Source of the DNA: Lunularia cruciata
Taxonomy: Eukaryota; Streptophyta; Marchantiopsida; Lunulariales; Lunulariaceae
Assembly: GCA_948567375.1 (NCBI GenBank)
Contig: OX419760.1
Coordinates: 22,444,001 to 22,508,000, forward strand
Direction: 5' to 3'
Length of the DNA stretch: 64,000 bases
Position numbers and translations under genes: made by a program
The notes under the pieces: generated by a model
The model's database searches: none
Seen by the model: only the letters and a program-made list of their open reading frames with translations
What the model was told of the DNA's origin: nothing
In this document: positions 11,201 to 23,824 of the stretch, one piece after another
Layout of the letters: each line of letters starts with the position of its first letter
Numbering within the stretch: position 1 is the stretch's first letter

Positions 11201-13100
11201 ATAATTAAATCAATGATAAAGAGTTAAACTACCAACGTAGTCTAAACTACACAAATAAGAAGATATACTCCTCTACAAAGTAAATATATTTCTTTGCCTT
11301 CTAAACTCCTCACCACATAATAAAATATTAAAATTATATCAAAATTATGCACAGAAGTTCACAACACAAGAATTAAGAAAGACAAAATAAATAAATAAAT
11401 AAATAAAAGCAAAACAAAAGCCATGAAAACCTTGTACACAAACCCATGAGCAATATAATAAGGAAATCCGCCACATGATATAGTTGAAATATGAAAAGAG
11501 ATATTAGACTTCAATATCAAAATTAAATTCATCAGAAAATAAGATAAAGTAGTAAATTATTTTATTACATTTAAGCATAATTTATAGATCAAACTTTTTA
11601 AGCCATTTAATTTGATGGTACTTTATATGCTTATAAATTATGTAAGTGAAATATAATTATTTATCATTTATTTTTACCAACAACTACTGTGTTTTTTATT
11701 TTAAGTTTATTGTAAATCATCAAATTCACATAGAAAATACTAAGTTAATTGGAATATGAGAAAAAAATAGACTACTATAAGAAGATATTGAACTGTCTTA
11801 GAATACATAACTACGTAATTAATGTATATACCATGTTCAATTTTATAAGTAATAAAAAATATTTCTTTGTGTGCTTGTAAATATTAAAGTTTTCATACTA
11901 TTATGTCTCTAATTTGAATCCAACTAAGGCGCAACAAATATTTGAAGTTCATAACAGTTCCATTAGACCTCCTAAATGGATCACCATGTAGGATGTCTAC
12001 CAAAGACAATATGTTGCTTGCATAAGATAGCGAAAACCTTGTACAATTACCATATCAATATATCAAAAAATGTTTACTTATATTACTAATCAATCTTGAG
12101 GTAGGTAAACCCCACAAAAATCGACGTTCATTTTGGCTGTTCTTATTCATGTTTATGTTTATTCAGATTTTTTAATCAGATGTTTATATTATGTTCAGAT
12201 TTTGTTCTTCTTCAGAATTACATATATTATGTGGAAAATCCTAAATTTATTGTTTACACCGAATCTCGGTGTATCTCTATATGCGTTAACATGAACAAGC
12301 ATTTTTGTTCTATTCTGTGAATAAGGAGGTTCAATTTCAAATAGAGAAATTAATTCAGCTTCACCATTATTATTCTACTTATTTATTTCATCATTGAAGT
12401 GTTGTTTTGTTCTCGGTAGCGCTAAAGTGATCTAGCGATTGCTCTTATAAATCTAGAGATGAGCGGAGGATCTTTCTTATAACTCTCATTCTGACAAGGT
12501 GTATGCACAGAAATTTCCATAAAGTTTATCAGAAGTATGAAGATTACACAAGAACATATAGTTAGTTATTTGTTCCAATTTACTATACAATGTTGTTGTG
12601 TACCCATGATTGGGATACACAAGTACATAACGGTTTATATTGTTTATGAAGGATTACTTCGAGGAGCATTTGTGTAATATGTCATCCTTTCTGCCTTGGA
12701 AATAAAATAGACATAGTGATATTTAACATATGTTAAATCATGAGAGACTATCATAAGCACACAGAATATCTGATTAAGGCTTTCTTTTCCTTCATGCGGT
12801 TTCTTTCCTATGTCAAGGTGAAGCGTATGCGATTTAAGTAAAGCAAAACATTGCGTCATTACCGGCTCTTCGAGCAATAGAAATCATGAAGATCAAATTA
12901 CTTAAAGCATGACTCATCAATAGTCATCAAAAGCGTACATATCAAAGAAACTATCGGATTAAATTGGATCCACGACATTGAAATGAAGGTAAATTTGATG
13001 GAAGATTACTTGTGTCATATCTACATTTTTACAATTTTCATTATTTCACTTTTTTTTATAATAGAATAATTTATTGTTTAAGGAGGAAACTTCTTAGTTG
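8250..13100. other. AT-rich gene-free region
   Basis: About 4.8 kb with strongly raised A+T, no open frame above 80 codons, and no recognised domain, LTR or tRNA. It contains an ATTC-type simple stretch near 8430-8465, an (AAAT)n run near 11,384-11,405, and many short AT tracts. It is probably old decayed repeat DNA. The base composition changes sharply at its left border. Confidence 0.6.
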
Positions 13101-13154
13101 AGTTTCCTTTAGAATGGTATCTTTATATGCCATGGTACAAAGAGATAAAGTAAA

Positions 13155-13985
13155 AAATCAAAGGCACTCTAAAGAAGAGTATCAAAGGACTGAAGACCAA
13201 AGGATGATCAAAGGAAAATAAACTCAAGTAAGAAGGACCTTAGGACCCAAAGTCCTTTTGATCCCAAAATAGTAAATCAATTTGAATTAATTTCCACTCG
13301 GTTAAAGAACAACAGCCAAAGAAAATTTACATTCATGAAGAGGTTTTCATGTGTACTCTAAAATAAGAATATCAAAGGTGTGATAATATGGAGTTAGCAC
13401 ACAAGTTAGTAGAAGCTAATGAGTTAAAAGTCTAAGCTAAATATAGCAAAAAGAAGAAGAACTAATCAAAGAATTTGCTAGAAGCATCAAGAAAGCTTAT
13501 GGATAGAATATTCTAGAAACACCCAAGAAATTTCTTGGTGAGAAGCTTCAAAGAAATTTTGAAGGGTAGAGTAACTTTATGTCAAGTTTACAATAAAATT
13601 AACTTGTATGCCAAATAAAGACTAGTTTAGCTTGCACTCCAAGTAAGGCAACTCCTAGAAAGAACTTTTCTTGAAGCTCTTTGGGAGTCTTATACCCTAG
13701 TTACATACAAATATCCGAGCCAAGCTCAAGCTAGGCATTTAAAGTTTCCTTCACTTGGGAGTCCCAATGCGATATTCCACTTTGGTCTTCCACTTTCTTA
13801 TTTCTCCCCTTGGTCTTTTATAAAGGAAAAAGACCAAAGGATTATTGAATGCAAAGAACTCAAGTACAAAGGATCTTTAGACCCAAGGTCATCCGGACCC
13901 TAAGATAGTACATCAATTTGAATGCATTACCACTTGGTGAAAGAACTATTGCCAAATACCATTTACATTCATGGAGAGGCTTGCA
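13155..13985. repeat. Duplicated about 200-bp segment flanking a solo LTR
   Basis: The stretch about 13,160-13,370 (AAAGGACTGAAGACCAAAGG, later CAATTTGAAT and ACATTCATGAAGAGG) recurs at about 13,830-13,990 with clear but diverged similarity. The solo LTR at 13,381-13,822 lies between the two copies. The duplication may be an old tandem repeat interrupted by the LTR. Confidence 0.5.
13381..13822 (+). mobile_element. Old solo LTR of the A/B chromovirus family
   Basis: It begins TGATAATATGGAGTTAGC, which matches the TGTAACAATATGGAGTTTAGC start of the element B LTR. It continues with the GAATATTCTAGAA block, the GCTTGCACTCCAAG block and the GCTAGGCATTT...CCCAATG block, and ends GGTCTTTTATA. The order and length (442 bases) match the 423-426-base LTRs of B, but similarity is much lower, so it is an old member or subfamily. 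No internal region or clear target-site duplication remains. Confidence 0.75.
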
Positions 13986-13989
13986 TGTG

Positions 13990-14434
13990 TGTAGAGTGAC
14001 TCCCCACCAAATGATTGAAAGAGGATGACTCCATCAAAGTCTCCAAACAAAACAAAGAGACAAAGGAGGAATCCTCAAATCATAGATATAACTTTGGAGG
14101 AGGAAGCAAAAGACTCCAAAGAAGAAGACATAGAAGATGATGATGAAGAAGAAGAAGATTCCTTCACTTTGTAGGAGTTTGCATTGGGATTGGAAGAAAG
14201 AGAGTAGCATGAAGATGCATAATCTGCTCCAAACCCAAAGTAGAGTGAAGACCAAGAGTGCTAGGAAAAAGACCAAGGAGAAACACTACATTGACTTGAA
14301 GTACCTCTTAGTCCAAACAAGAAGTAGATATCTCCAAATAAGAGCAAGTGGAGTCCAAAGAAAGACAAGAAGAAGAATTTTGGAGTGAAAGATAACATGA
14401 AGTTGGAGAATACCACCAAGAATGGAAGAGAGAG
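13990..14434 (+). other. Old unclassified element interrupted by element A (left part)
   Basis: Purine-rich sequence whose plus strand reads as a highly charged protein fragment, with Lys/Arg- and Asp/Glu-rich runs around 14,030-14,165. Across the element A insertion it continues at 19,977 with similar style. No domain was recognised, so its identity as an old element is inference from context. Confidence 0.3.
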
Positions 14435-14438
14435 TAGA

Positions 14439-14863
14439 TGTAAAAGACCAAGACCAAGAAGAGAAATAGGAGAATGGAAGCTCACATTGGGACACTTGAA
14501 TGAGTAAAACTCCGAATGCCTAGCATGAGCTTTGGCTCTATTATTTATAGAGAGCATACAAGGCTCTTGAGAAGCTTCTCAAGAAGCTTCCTTGAGCCAC
14601 TTTCTTGGAGTGCAAACCAAGTTAACCGGGAAGCTTCTCAAGAAGCTTCCTTCTTGAAGCCGTCTACTTGGCATGCAAGCTAAGTTGGTTGGAAGCTTCT
14701 AGAAGCTTCTTTCTAGAAACTATCTACTTGGGGTGCAAGCTAAGCTAATGGGAAGCTTCCTAAGAAGCTTCTTAGATACTTCTAGGATATTCTATGCTAA
14801 TTTGGCATATTCACTACTTTGTTAGCCTTGACTAAATTCATTGCTAAACTCCATATTGTTATA
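14439..14863 (-). repeat. 3' LTR of element A
   Basis: A 425-base LTR, crowded with AGAAGCTTCT palindromes. A perfect four-unit GAAnnTTCnnGAAnnTTC heat-shock-element match lies at 14,692-14,709. The TATA-like stretch near 14,540-14,550 (TTATTTATAG on the plus strand) sits on the transcript-start side. Confidence 0.92.
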
Positions 14864-17800
14864 TATTCCCCCACCGCTAGTTGGTGACGTCTTTGTTGCC
14901 ATTGAAGCTTCAAACTCTTGGATGGCCATTTGTGCATTCTGGAGATGAGAAAGAGGCTCCTAAGTAGCATCATGAAGGGGATAACACTTCCAAAGGACTT
15001 TGTACTCTATATGTTGTTGGTGGTTGTATTGGATGTAGCAACATGCAAGTATATGATCAACTTTGTATTCCTCATGATCATTGATAGGGATGGGAGGAGG
15101 AGGACATTGGACACAAGAGGGAAAAGAAGATAGATTAGGGACAAAGAGTTTCAACTTGGAAATATGAAAGACAGGGTGGATGTGCACATGACAAGGCAAG
15201 GCAAGTCAATAAGCAACAAGAAAGATAAATTGGATGACATCAAAAGGTCCTATCTAATTAGGGGTGAGTTTACAAACTTGGGTATCAAGTGGGAGGGGTA
15301 GGTTACTAGAGGAGAGCATTAATTTATCACCAACTTGAAATGTGAGATCATGACAATGGTGGTCTGCATATTGTTTTTACCAATTTTGAGCAACAAGGAG
15401 ATGAGATTTGGCTTGTTGGAGGGATTGGCATGTAATGGTCAAGAAGGTTGAAGTATGAGGAACATGAGATGGAGGAGTAAAAAGAAGGGAATTTGGAACA
15501 ATTGGATCTTGGCCAAAATTGAGGAAGAAAGGAAAGAATCCGATGCTTACCTGTTTGGAATTATTGTTTGCTAACTCTGAAACTATAAGACATTCATCCC
15601 AATGGGTATGGTGGATGTTGAAAAAGGTACAAAGGATATCCTCTAAGGTGCAATTTTCATGTTCAGTTTGTCCGTTAGGAAGATGATAGGTTGTGGACAA
15701 AGCAAGCTTTGTGCCAAGTATCTGGAAGAGTGCTTGCCAAAATTTCCTAGTGAATTGAAGATCATGGTCCGAGATGAGTACTCATGGCATCCTATGATGC
15801 TTGAATACATTATCAAAGTATATTTGTGCCAAGGTTGGAGCATCCATAGTATCAATTGTTGGTGCCAAATGGATTTGTTTACTAAGCTTATCCACAAACA
15901 CCACAATTGCTATGTGACCTTGCTTTGTCTTGGGCAAGGAGGTGATGAGATCTAAGCTCACATGTTCCTAACGAGTAGATGGAATGTAGAGTGGTTGAAG
16001 GAATCCACTTGGTTTTTGGTTATTGGCCTTGTTGCATTGGTAGCTCTCACACAATCAAACAAACTTCCAAACATCTCGTGATATGTTGGGCCACTACCAT
16101 TGGCATTGGAGGGTAACCAAGGTCTTGTCTACACCCCTTTGACCAATTGGTAAATCATGTGCTTCTTGAAGGCACACAAGTTGGACATCACCTTTGGTTA
16201 GAACATAGATCCACTCCTCATAGAATAGAAGGCTTTCCTTAAAGGAGAATGTTTTGTACTCCTTGTTGCATGTTGCAAGACAACCTTGTACCATCTGAAA
16301 GAATGAATCTTGTTGTAGAGCTGTCCTAAACTTGGTTTGGACTTTGGAGTTGACTGATACTATTATAATTTGCTGCCATGATGAGAAGAAGAGACTTAAA
16401 ATCAGGTCGTTGTGATAGGGCATCAAGGATGACATGGAACCAAATAGGTTTGTACTCAAATTTGATGTCAAATAGTTGTAGTTGTTCCTCCCATCAATGA
16501 TGTTGACTCTTCATGTGTTCCAAATGTAACATTTGCAACAAGGCCTTGTGATCAATTTGCATGACCACTTGTTTCCCCAAGAGACAATGCCTCATACCTT
16601 GGTGGCATATACCATTGCTAGTTGTTCTTGATCTTGAATAAAGAAAATATTTTCCATTTTATTGAGTCTGCAAGACACAAAGGCAATGAAATGCAATCCA
16701 TTTGTGAATTCTTGTTGCAACAAGACTCCAATTGCAAAGTTAGAAGCATCAAAATCAACCACACATGGTAGTTGAGGATCATATGGTTAAAGAATTGGTC
16801 TTGAATACACCATATGTTTTAGCTTCTAGAATGCTTCTTTGTGCTTGTTGGTCCATTGAAAGCTCAAGTTCTTTCCCAAGAGATCGGTCAATGGTGCTGC
16901 CACATGAGTATAGAAGTGGATGAATTGTTGGAAAAAAATAACCAATCCATTAAATGCCCATAATTTAGTAGCATCCTTCAGAGTAGGCCAATCAATGATG
17001 GCCTTGATTTTCTCCTCTTCCATCTTGATCTCCTTTGATGAGATCTTATGACCCAAGAAGGTAACTTCCTTGTGCCAAAAGGCATATTTTGACTTCTTGC
17101 AATAAAACTTCCATTTTTGTAGTCATCTTAGCACTTCTCGTACGTGATACACATGTTCTTCCTTTGTCTTGCTATAGATTAGATATCATCCAAGAACACC
17201 ACCACATATTGATCCAACAATCCATCCAATGCCCGATGCATATGATCCATGAAGATTGTTTGAGCACTAGTGAGCCCAAAAGGCAGAACTCTCCACTCAA
17301 AATGTCCATACCTTGTGCAAAAGGTAATCTTTTGCACATCCTCCTTATCAATGGGGATTTGCCAATAGCTATTGTAAAATTCCAACTTGGTAAAGTATCG
17401 TGCTCCACTCAATTGATCAAACAAGTCATCTATTTGAGGCAAAGGGTATGCATTCTTCATTATCTATTTCTTGAGCCCATGGTTATCAATACAAAAACAA
17501 AGTGCTCCATCTTTCTTTGGAATGAATAGTATTGGTGCTCCCCAAAAGGAGATGTACCATATCATATGAAATCCTTCTCCAAAAACTCCGTAAGTGTTAT
17601 TCGCAACTCCTCCAACTCCTTTGGTGAGAGCCGATAGATTGGTCTACTCATTGGAGTACTCCTTGGTGCTAACTCAATCTTGAAGGGCATACCACAATCA
17701 GAGGGTGATCCCTTCAAAAGATCATCTCGAAACACATCCGCAAAATCCTAAACTATGTGATCAACCAATGCTCAATGAGGCTCTTGAATTTCCTGAGATT

Positions 17801-19548
17801 CTCCTTGTGCAATCGGCTTGATCCACATTGAAAAATAGACTTATCTTCCTCCAAAGCTTGCTTTATAACTACTTCACTGACAAACTTCCCATCTAGGGAC
17901 TTATCTTCCTTCATGGTTTGCTTTATGATTGCTTTCTTGACAAACTGCCCATCTTGGGATTGACTATCCTTGGTGTCTTACTCAAAGGTGCCAGACAATC
18001 TAATCAGAAATTCCTACCTTGGTGTTGTACTTGAATTTATCATTGGGTCCAATCAAATTGAACCTTATGACATTCAAGCCAAGGTAGTCCTAGAATGACA
18101 TCATGGTGTAGAGGTGCCACTATAAATCTCATACACTCCAAATACTCCTTCCTAATCTTGAAGGTAACAAGATACAAGGTACGGAATACAAAGCACTTTC
18201 TACCATCCGCCATCATCAATCTAATTCCAATTACTAGCTTGATAGGAATACCCAATTCCTTTGCTAATTGCATAGACATGCAACTTTTTGAACTTCCAAA
18301 ATTAACCAAAATCCTATAACCAAAATCCTACAACCACAATCAAATATCATACTTTGCAAATGAAGCAAACTTGCATAGGTCAAGCCTTCAATCCTATTGG
18401 AACTAATCAAGTTCCTAATAGGCAGCTCAAAATCTCTTATAGGGATTCCTCATTTCCTTGATCATTTTGCTCCACAAATTCCATTTGGGCAACTTGTCAA
18501 GGTCACTCATTCTTGAGTGGACACTCTACAATGTGGTGTCCATTTTGGTGACAATAGAACCATCAACCATTTTTTTCTAATCTTTCACGATCTATCGTGC
18601 CAAGTGGTCTTTGCTGGATGGCATTGATCGCCATTTGTATTGGCTTCTTCACTTGTGTGTAGTGTGTGGGTAGGTTTTGGGAAGGCCAAAGTCAAGACCA
18701 AGTTGTTGCAACCAAGGAATCAAAGTGTTCAACCAACTGCATAGCTTCCTCCAACTCTTTGGGCTCACACATAGTCACTTCTAGTCTGGTGCGTATTTCA
18801 AGCCTCTCATAAAGCAATCTAGAGCTTTGCCATCTAGTGTATCTAGAATTTGCATAATGGTGTTTTGGAATTGAGTGATATATCTTCTTATTGAGTCAAT
18901 TTGCTTCAATTCTGCCAACTTATCTCGTGCAACCTATGTGGCATTTATAGCTTGGAACTACCTAATTATTACATTCTTGAATTCTTCCCATGTCAAGATT
19001 GGCGTGACAAATTGCCGCTCATTCCACTCTAAATCACCACCATAATTTAGCCATTACACCTAGAAGGCTCTTGCCTTCATATACCTTAGGCTTTGGAAAT
19101 TGGATTTGCTCTTCTCTTTCTAGAATGATGCTCTCTCTACTTGCTCTTGTCCATAACGGTCTTGTTCATCCAACAATAGAGTAAGGTGTTTGATGTTTTG
19201 TGGCATAACAAGGATAAATTTGGGCATCATTGCCGTAGCTTCTACTCTATCACACTATCCTCAATTTATCTAATTTATTAACACATATATGCAACTTGTC
19301 CACCATTCTCCATAAGTCACAACCGGAAGGACCAAGGGCTCCTCAAACAAGGTGATCACCTTGTTTGAGGAACCCTTGAAGATTTTATGCATATGATCAT
19401 ATATAGAAAATCTTATCCAAAGCGTGAGGTGATGAATTGTGTGAAATGATGCTTTGGTAATATGTGGACACAAAAATCCCAATGGTCTGGAAAAAGTGGA
19501 TTTGGTGGTCCATAAATTCTATCCATCCCATTCCTACAATGATACCAA

Positions 19549-19971
19549 TATAAAGACCAAAACTTAGAAGAGAAATAGGAGAACGGAAGCTCACATTGGG
19601 CCACTTGAATGAGAGAAACTTTGAATACCTGGCATGAGCTTTGGCCCTCATATTTATATGGTACATACAAGGCTCTTGAGAAGCTTCTCAAGAAGCTTCC
19701 TTGAGCCGCTTTCTTGGAGTACAAGCCAAGTTAACCAGGAAGCTTCTCAAGAAGCTTCCTTCTTAAAGTTTTCTACTTGGCGTGCAAGCTAAGTTGGTTG
19801 GAAGCTTCTAAAAGCTTCCTTCTAGAAACTATCTACTTGGGATGCAAGCTAAGTTAGTGGGAAGTTTCCCAAGAAGCTTCTAAGATACTTCTAGGATATT
19901 CTAGGCTAATTTGGCATATTCACTAGTTTGTTAGCCTTGACTAACTTTGTCGCTAAAGTCCATATTGTTAT
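19549..19971 (-). repeat. 5' LTR of element A
   Basis: The partner LTR of 14,439-14,863, same order of blocks, about 92% alike. The outer end shows slight loss of the terminal motif where it meets the GTAGA duplication. Confidence 0.92.
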
Positions 19972-20296
19972 GTAGAGATGGAAGAAGAAGGCAAAGATCC
20001 TCCAAGTATAGCTTGGTCCAAAGTAGGAGGAGAGGTAACCCAAGAACCTAGAGTATCAGTCAAGGAAGTAGCTAGTTTCATGATTCACTTGGCAGAATCA
20101 ATAATGCAGATGATGGAGCTCCTTCTACCACAATATCAAGAAGTCTACCCAATGTGGTCAATTACACCATATTAATCCAAATACTTCATAAATTCATGTA
20201 CACTAAAATGGTGAAGGATTACAAAGAGAAGGAGGAGCACAAAAAAGCAAAAAAATCTATATAAGGAGGAGGTAAAGAAGGTTAATGCACTTATGT

Positions 20297-20390
20297 AGGG
20301 AAATTAAAGTGAAAAGACAAACAATTCATTTGTGATATATTGCATTCAATACAAAGACAAACAATATTTGTGATATATTGCATTCAATTT
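20297..20390. repeat. Short tandem duplication (about 40 bp)
   Basis: GACAAACAAT followed by TTTGTGATATATTGCATTCA occurs twice in a row within the old element at 20,317-20,390. Confidence 0.7.
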
Positions 20391-21479
20391 GGAAGCTACA
20401 AGGCAAATCAAGAGCACTTTGGCTAGAGCATAAACAAAAGGAACAAGTACACAAAGAACAATTGAGTGCTAAAGACTAAGAAGTAGTAAGTATTTGAGGA
20501 GGATTGGAAACCACCAAGATGCGAGTAGTTAACTTAGAAGTTCAAATGTCCAAATACCAAAAGAAAGTGGCAATCTAGGTGGGGCACTTAGCCAACTCAT
20601 TAAGAAGGAGAAAGAAGAGAAGGAAGTTGATTTATCTTGAAGATTGGAAGAGGTGAAGAAAGAAGTAAGGATCTTGATTCGGCACTTGAAGGGGGAGAAG
20701 ACAAAGACAATCAAGCAGTTGGAGGAAGTTAGAGATCAGTTTGTAGGGATGTTGGAAGAAGCAACTCAAGGAAAGGTAACAAAGGCAAAGTTACATGAGC
20801 TGAGCTAATGTTGTAGGTCTAGAAGTTGGAACAAAGACATTCAAAGAAGACAAGAAGGACCAATTAGTTGCTTGACTTAGAGAGCATATAGATAGAAAAT
20901 ATACCTATTTGCTAGAAGTAGTAGGTTACAAGAAGATGACTAAATTCTTAAGAATTTTAAAGGTAAAAGTAGTTCTTTGCAGCAAAAGTTTAGGCCTAAA
21001 CTTCTTCACTAAAAGAATTTCTTTGTAGTAAGAAGCAATCCAAAGGCATTTGTAGCTATAAAATTTCCAAGTAAAAGTATCAAAAGACTCAATTTTGTAA
21101 GTTATCTTTGGGAGGAATTTATACTTTTCATGACATGTGTAAGGTGCATGATTAACTTATAAACAAGTAGATAGGATAAGACAAGAAGATAAGATTAGCA
21201 ATGTATAATGTGAGGATGAACCAATAAGATCTTTGTATTTCCTTAACTTTTAGATCTATTTGGCTTAGATTAGGAAGAGTATATAAAACCTTGGCCTAAG
21301 TGTAAACAACTGATTCATTCCTTTAACCGTAATACAACAAAAGAGCCAAAATTCTTGGTTATTGTTGCCTTAATTTTGAGTATTGGTGGTTATCTTTGTC
21401 AAAGTAGGGGTGAGGAACCTTGTAGCTTGAGCATAAGTGCTTGATTGTAGAGAAACATTTGTGCTTGATTGGGGTATGT

Positions 21480-21909
21480 GATCCTTGAGGTCTTGAAGGT
21501 GCAAAGCAATGCCTTGATGGATCATTAATATTGACAGTATCATGAACCACAAAAAGCAAAGACTAATTGCCAAATGCAATGAGACTTTTGATGTTGTACC
21601 TTATGGAAAGGATAGTATGCAGTGATCCTTGGGACTTTGAAGGTGCAAAGCAATGCCTTGATGGATCATAAATATTGAAGTATCATGAACCGCAAAAAGC
21701 ACAGACTAATTGCCAAATGCAATGAGACCTTTGGTGTTGTATCTTTTGGAAAAGGGTAGTATACAGCGGTCCTTGGGGGTTTGAAGGTGCAAAGCAATAC
21801 TTTGATGAATCATAAATATTGAAAGTATCACCAACCACAAAAAGCAAAGACTAATTGCCAAGGCAATAAGACCTTTGGTGTTGTACCTTTTGGGAAGGAT
21901 AGTATATAG
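21480..21909. repeat. Three-copy tandem repeat, unit about 144 bp
   Basis: Three consecutive units (about 21,480-21,622, 21,623-21,766 and 21,767-21,909) share GAAGGTGCAAAGCAAT, CACAAAAAGCAAAGACTAAT and TTTGGTGTTGTA blocks. They differ by scattered substitutions and small indels. They lie at the right end of the unclassified element and do not code. Confidence 0.85.
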
Positions 21910-22059
21910 CCTTAGGAGTTGATTACTTCAAAGTGAACTGGCTGATTTGGGTTGAGTGAATTAGAAACTTCAAGATTAATTTGTAGTTTACTTGTAGTGA
22001 TAGTGATTACTTTAATTTTCTATTTGTAGTACTAGGTGATATTGTGCTCTTCTAGGAGA

Positions 22060-23820
22060 TTACTATCCAACAGATTAAATACATAACAATAAAAAGAGTT
22101 GGAAGATAGTAATAATTTACTGTAATTTCAATTATTTCTGACATGTATCCCCGAGGTACCACCTATTACTTATATATCCCTTTTAGGTCCACAGTGGAAT
22201 ATCACATTATACTCGTATAATGATAGTTTATGTTTGATAATACCTTTACTTTGCATTAAAGAAAATTGACGTGCGGAAGATCTCCCAAGTTGACACTAGA
22301 TAAGTAGTTGAGATAGAAATACTAATTATCTTGTAGAATAATCAAATCTATATGTTTGATGCTAACAGCCGTGATGTTGACAGTCACTTGTCATATAACT
22401 TCATGATGATAGAATATGTATTTCAAGTGCAAGATGTGGTCATCTACTAGCCTAGAACCGAAGTGAGAGTAGTACCTTGCAAGCAAAGATGTTCCACGCA
22501 CCTAGATCTTGATTTTATTCACATATTAACTAAATACAATATAATCTTGTAATCATGCCATTGACCTCGCAGCGAGGTGAGGTGTTAAGGATATTCAATC
22601 TGCGCTTGAGATCATATCATGGTGTGTTCCATCTAGATAGTTTCCTTTATTTCCTTTGCATGTTAAGGTCAGAGGCTTTATCTGTCAAGCAAACGAAACA
22701 AGGATAACGAACCATATTTCTTCCTCGGAGTCATCCCGTATTCGGGTGAAACCTACACAGCAGCGATTTGATGAGATGATGAAAATTGGGAATACTTAAA
22801 TTCAAAAGTCAAGCTTGACTTCCTTTGGACCATGACCTGAGGACAAGCACCATGGTACTATTATTTTCCCCCGGGAATTGCAAGGACATGCAGATAATCT
22901 CCGTAAATTGAGGGAGATGCAGGATCGAAAGGATTTTAAAGCTCAAAAACATGGACCTGATATAAATATCATTTGATTTGCAAACATTTATTAGAACTAC
23001 TTATTAAAACCCTAAAGCTGCCGTTTGGCCGTTCTATTTATCCGTCACTGAAAAGAGGAACATCGAAGCAATGAAGGCTCTTCCGTGACTGAGGGAAAGC
23101 TTGCGGGAGGGTTTTTTCCTCATACTGCTTGTATACCAAAATACTCTCGCATGGTCCTGTTGGTCGGTCGTGGATAGAGTTCTACATATCCTCCTCAGAT
23201 CGATTGACAATCTTGCGTGCGGATTCGTTCAAGAATGAGTACCGACCGTTCGATAGGGACACACTGGGCTTCTGGATTGCTAACCGGGGCGGTACGTGGC
23301 CAGTGCTAAAGTCGGTGACAAGTTGCTGGACACATACGTCAACGAGCGCTACTTCTCTAAGCCTAGATTTGTCGCTTCGGAGCCGTCCGATGGAAATCTG
23401 AGGGTGGGTTAAGGATCTCTTCTTTCAGCTAAAGAATGCAGCCAAAATGGAGATATCTGATCACAACAGCAGCGGGCGCGAAGGGCAGGGGAACACTTTA
23501 ACGAAACCGGAATGTTTTAGAGCATCTTCGGCGGTCCGATGGAGCTCAGACGGCTACGATCCGTGTATAAATGCCAGACAGGACATGACACATTTGTCAG
23601 CGTGTTCCGAGACAAGCGGCGGCGGCTCCAAAGTTGAGCGGATGTCCGTCGAGGTAGAAGATCGACCGCTTTCAAGTGAACGGAAAGTCTCATCCAAGGG
23701 TAGAGAACACGAAGGCGTCCACCAGGTACGTTACGTACCCAGTCGCGGGCTGAGCGGGCAGAACCGGAGTTAACTGGTCCCCACATTCCGCTCGCCCTCA
23801 GACTGCAGAAAAGCAGGCAA
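22060..23820. other. Intergenic region upstream of TFIIA
   Basis: The base composition shifts from AT-rich repeat DNA to higher G+C between about 22,450 and 23,100. Plus-strand open frames at 23,129-23,401 and 23,447-23,773 and minus-strand 23,517-23,969 overlap each other and match no family I know. A short plus-strand stretch at about 23,303-23,411 reads as a plausible exon end (KVGDKLLDTYVNERYF, ending in a stop), but nothing upstream supports a gene. Confidence 0.4.
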
Positions 23821-23824
23821 ACGT

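Larger units (their letters stand above)
14439..19971 (-). mobile_element. Element A: Ty3/gypsy chromovirus, broken copy
   Basis: A fossil LTR element lying on the minus strand. LTRs are 14,439-14,863 (3') and 19,549-19,971 (5'), flanked by the target-site duplication GTAGA (14,434-14,438 and 19,972-19,976). A polypurine tract abuts the 3' LTR (14,864-14,880 on the plus strand reads CT-rich), and a decayed initiator-Met tRNA primer site lies just inside the 5' LTR. Parts in element order: gag about 18,650-19,260, zinc knuckle about 18,480-18,580, protease about 18,040-18,320, reverse transcriptase about 17,050-17,700, RNase H about 16,480-16,900, integrase about 15,370-16,470, and a C-terminal chromodomain about 14,960-15,200. 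The LTR pair agrees at roughly 92% by eye, so it is older than element B. The reading frame is broken many times (well over ten). Confidence 0.93.
19977..22050 (+). other. Old unclassified element interrupted by element A (right part)
   Basis: Continues the 13,990-14,434 sequence after the insertion. It opens with a 65-codon frame (19,978-20,175) resembling a helical gag-like protein without known motifs, then purine-rich charged sequence to about 20,830. A leader- or LTR-like stretch with a TATATAAAACC box near 21,270-21,290 follows, and then a three-copy tandem repeat. No reverse transcriptase or integrase motif was seen, so a non-autonomous element is possible. Confidence 0.3.

Noticed and set aside
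14137-14388. Lys/Arg-rich 83-codon plus-strand frame
   Set aside because: It is purine-rich repeat sequence on the border of element A, without a recognisable domain; covered as part of the unclassified element.
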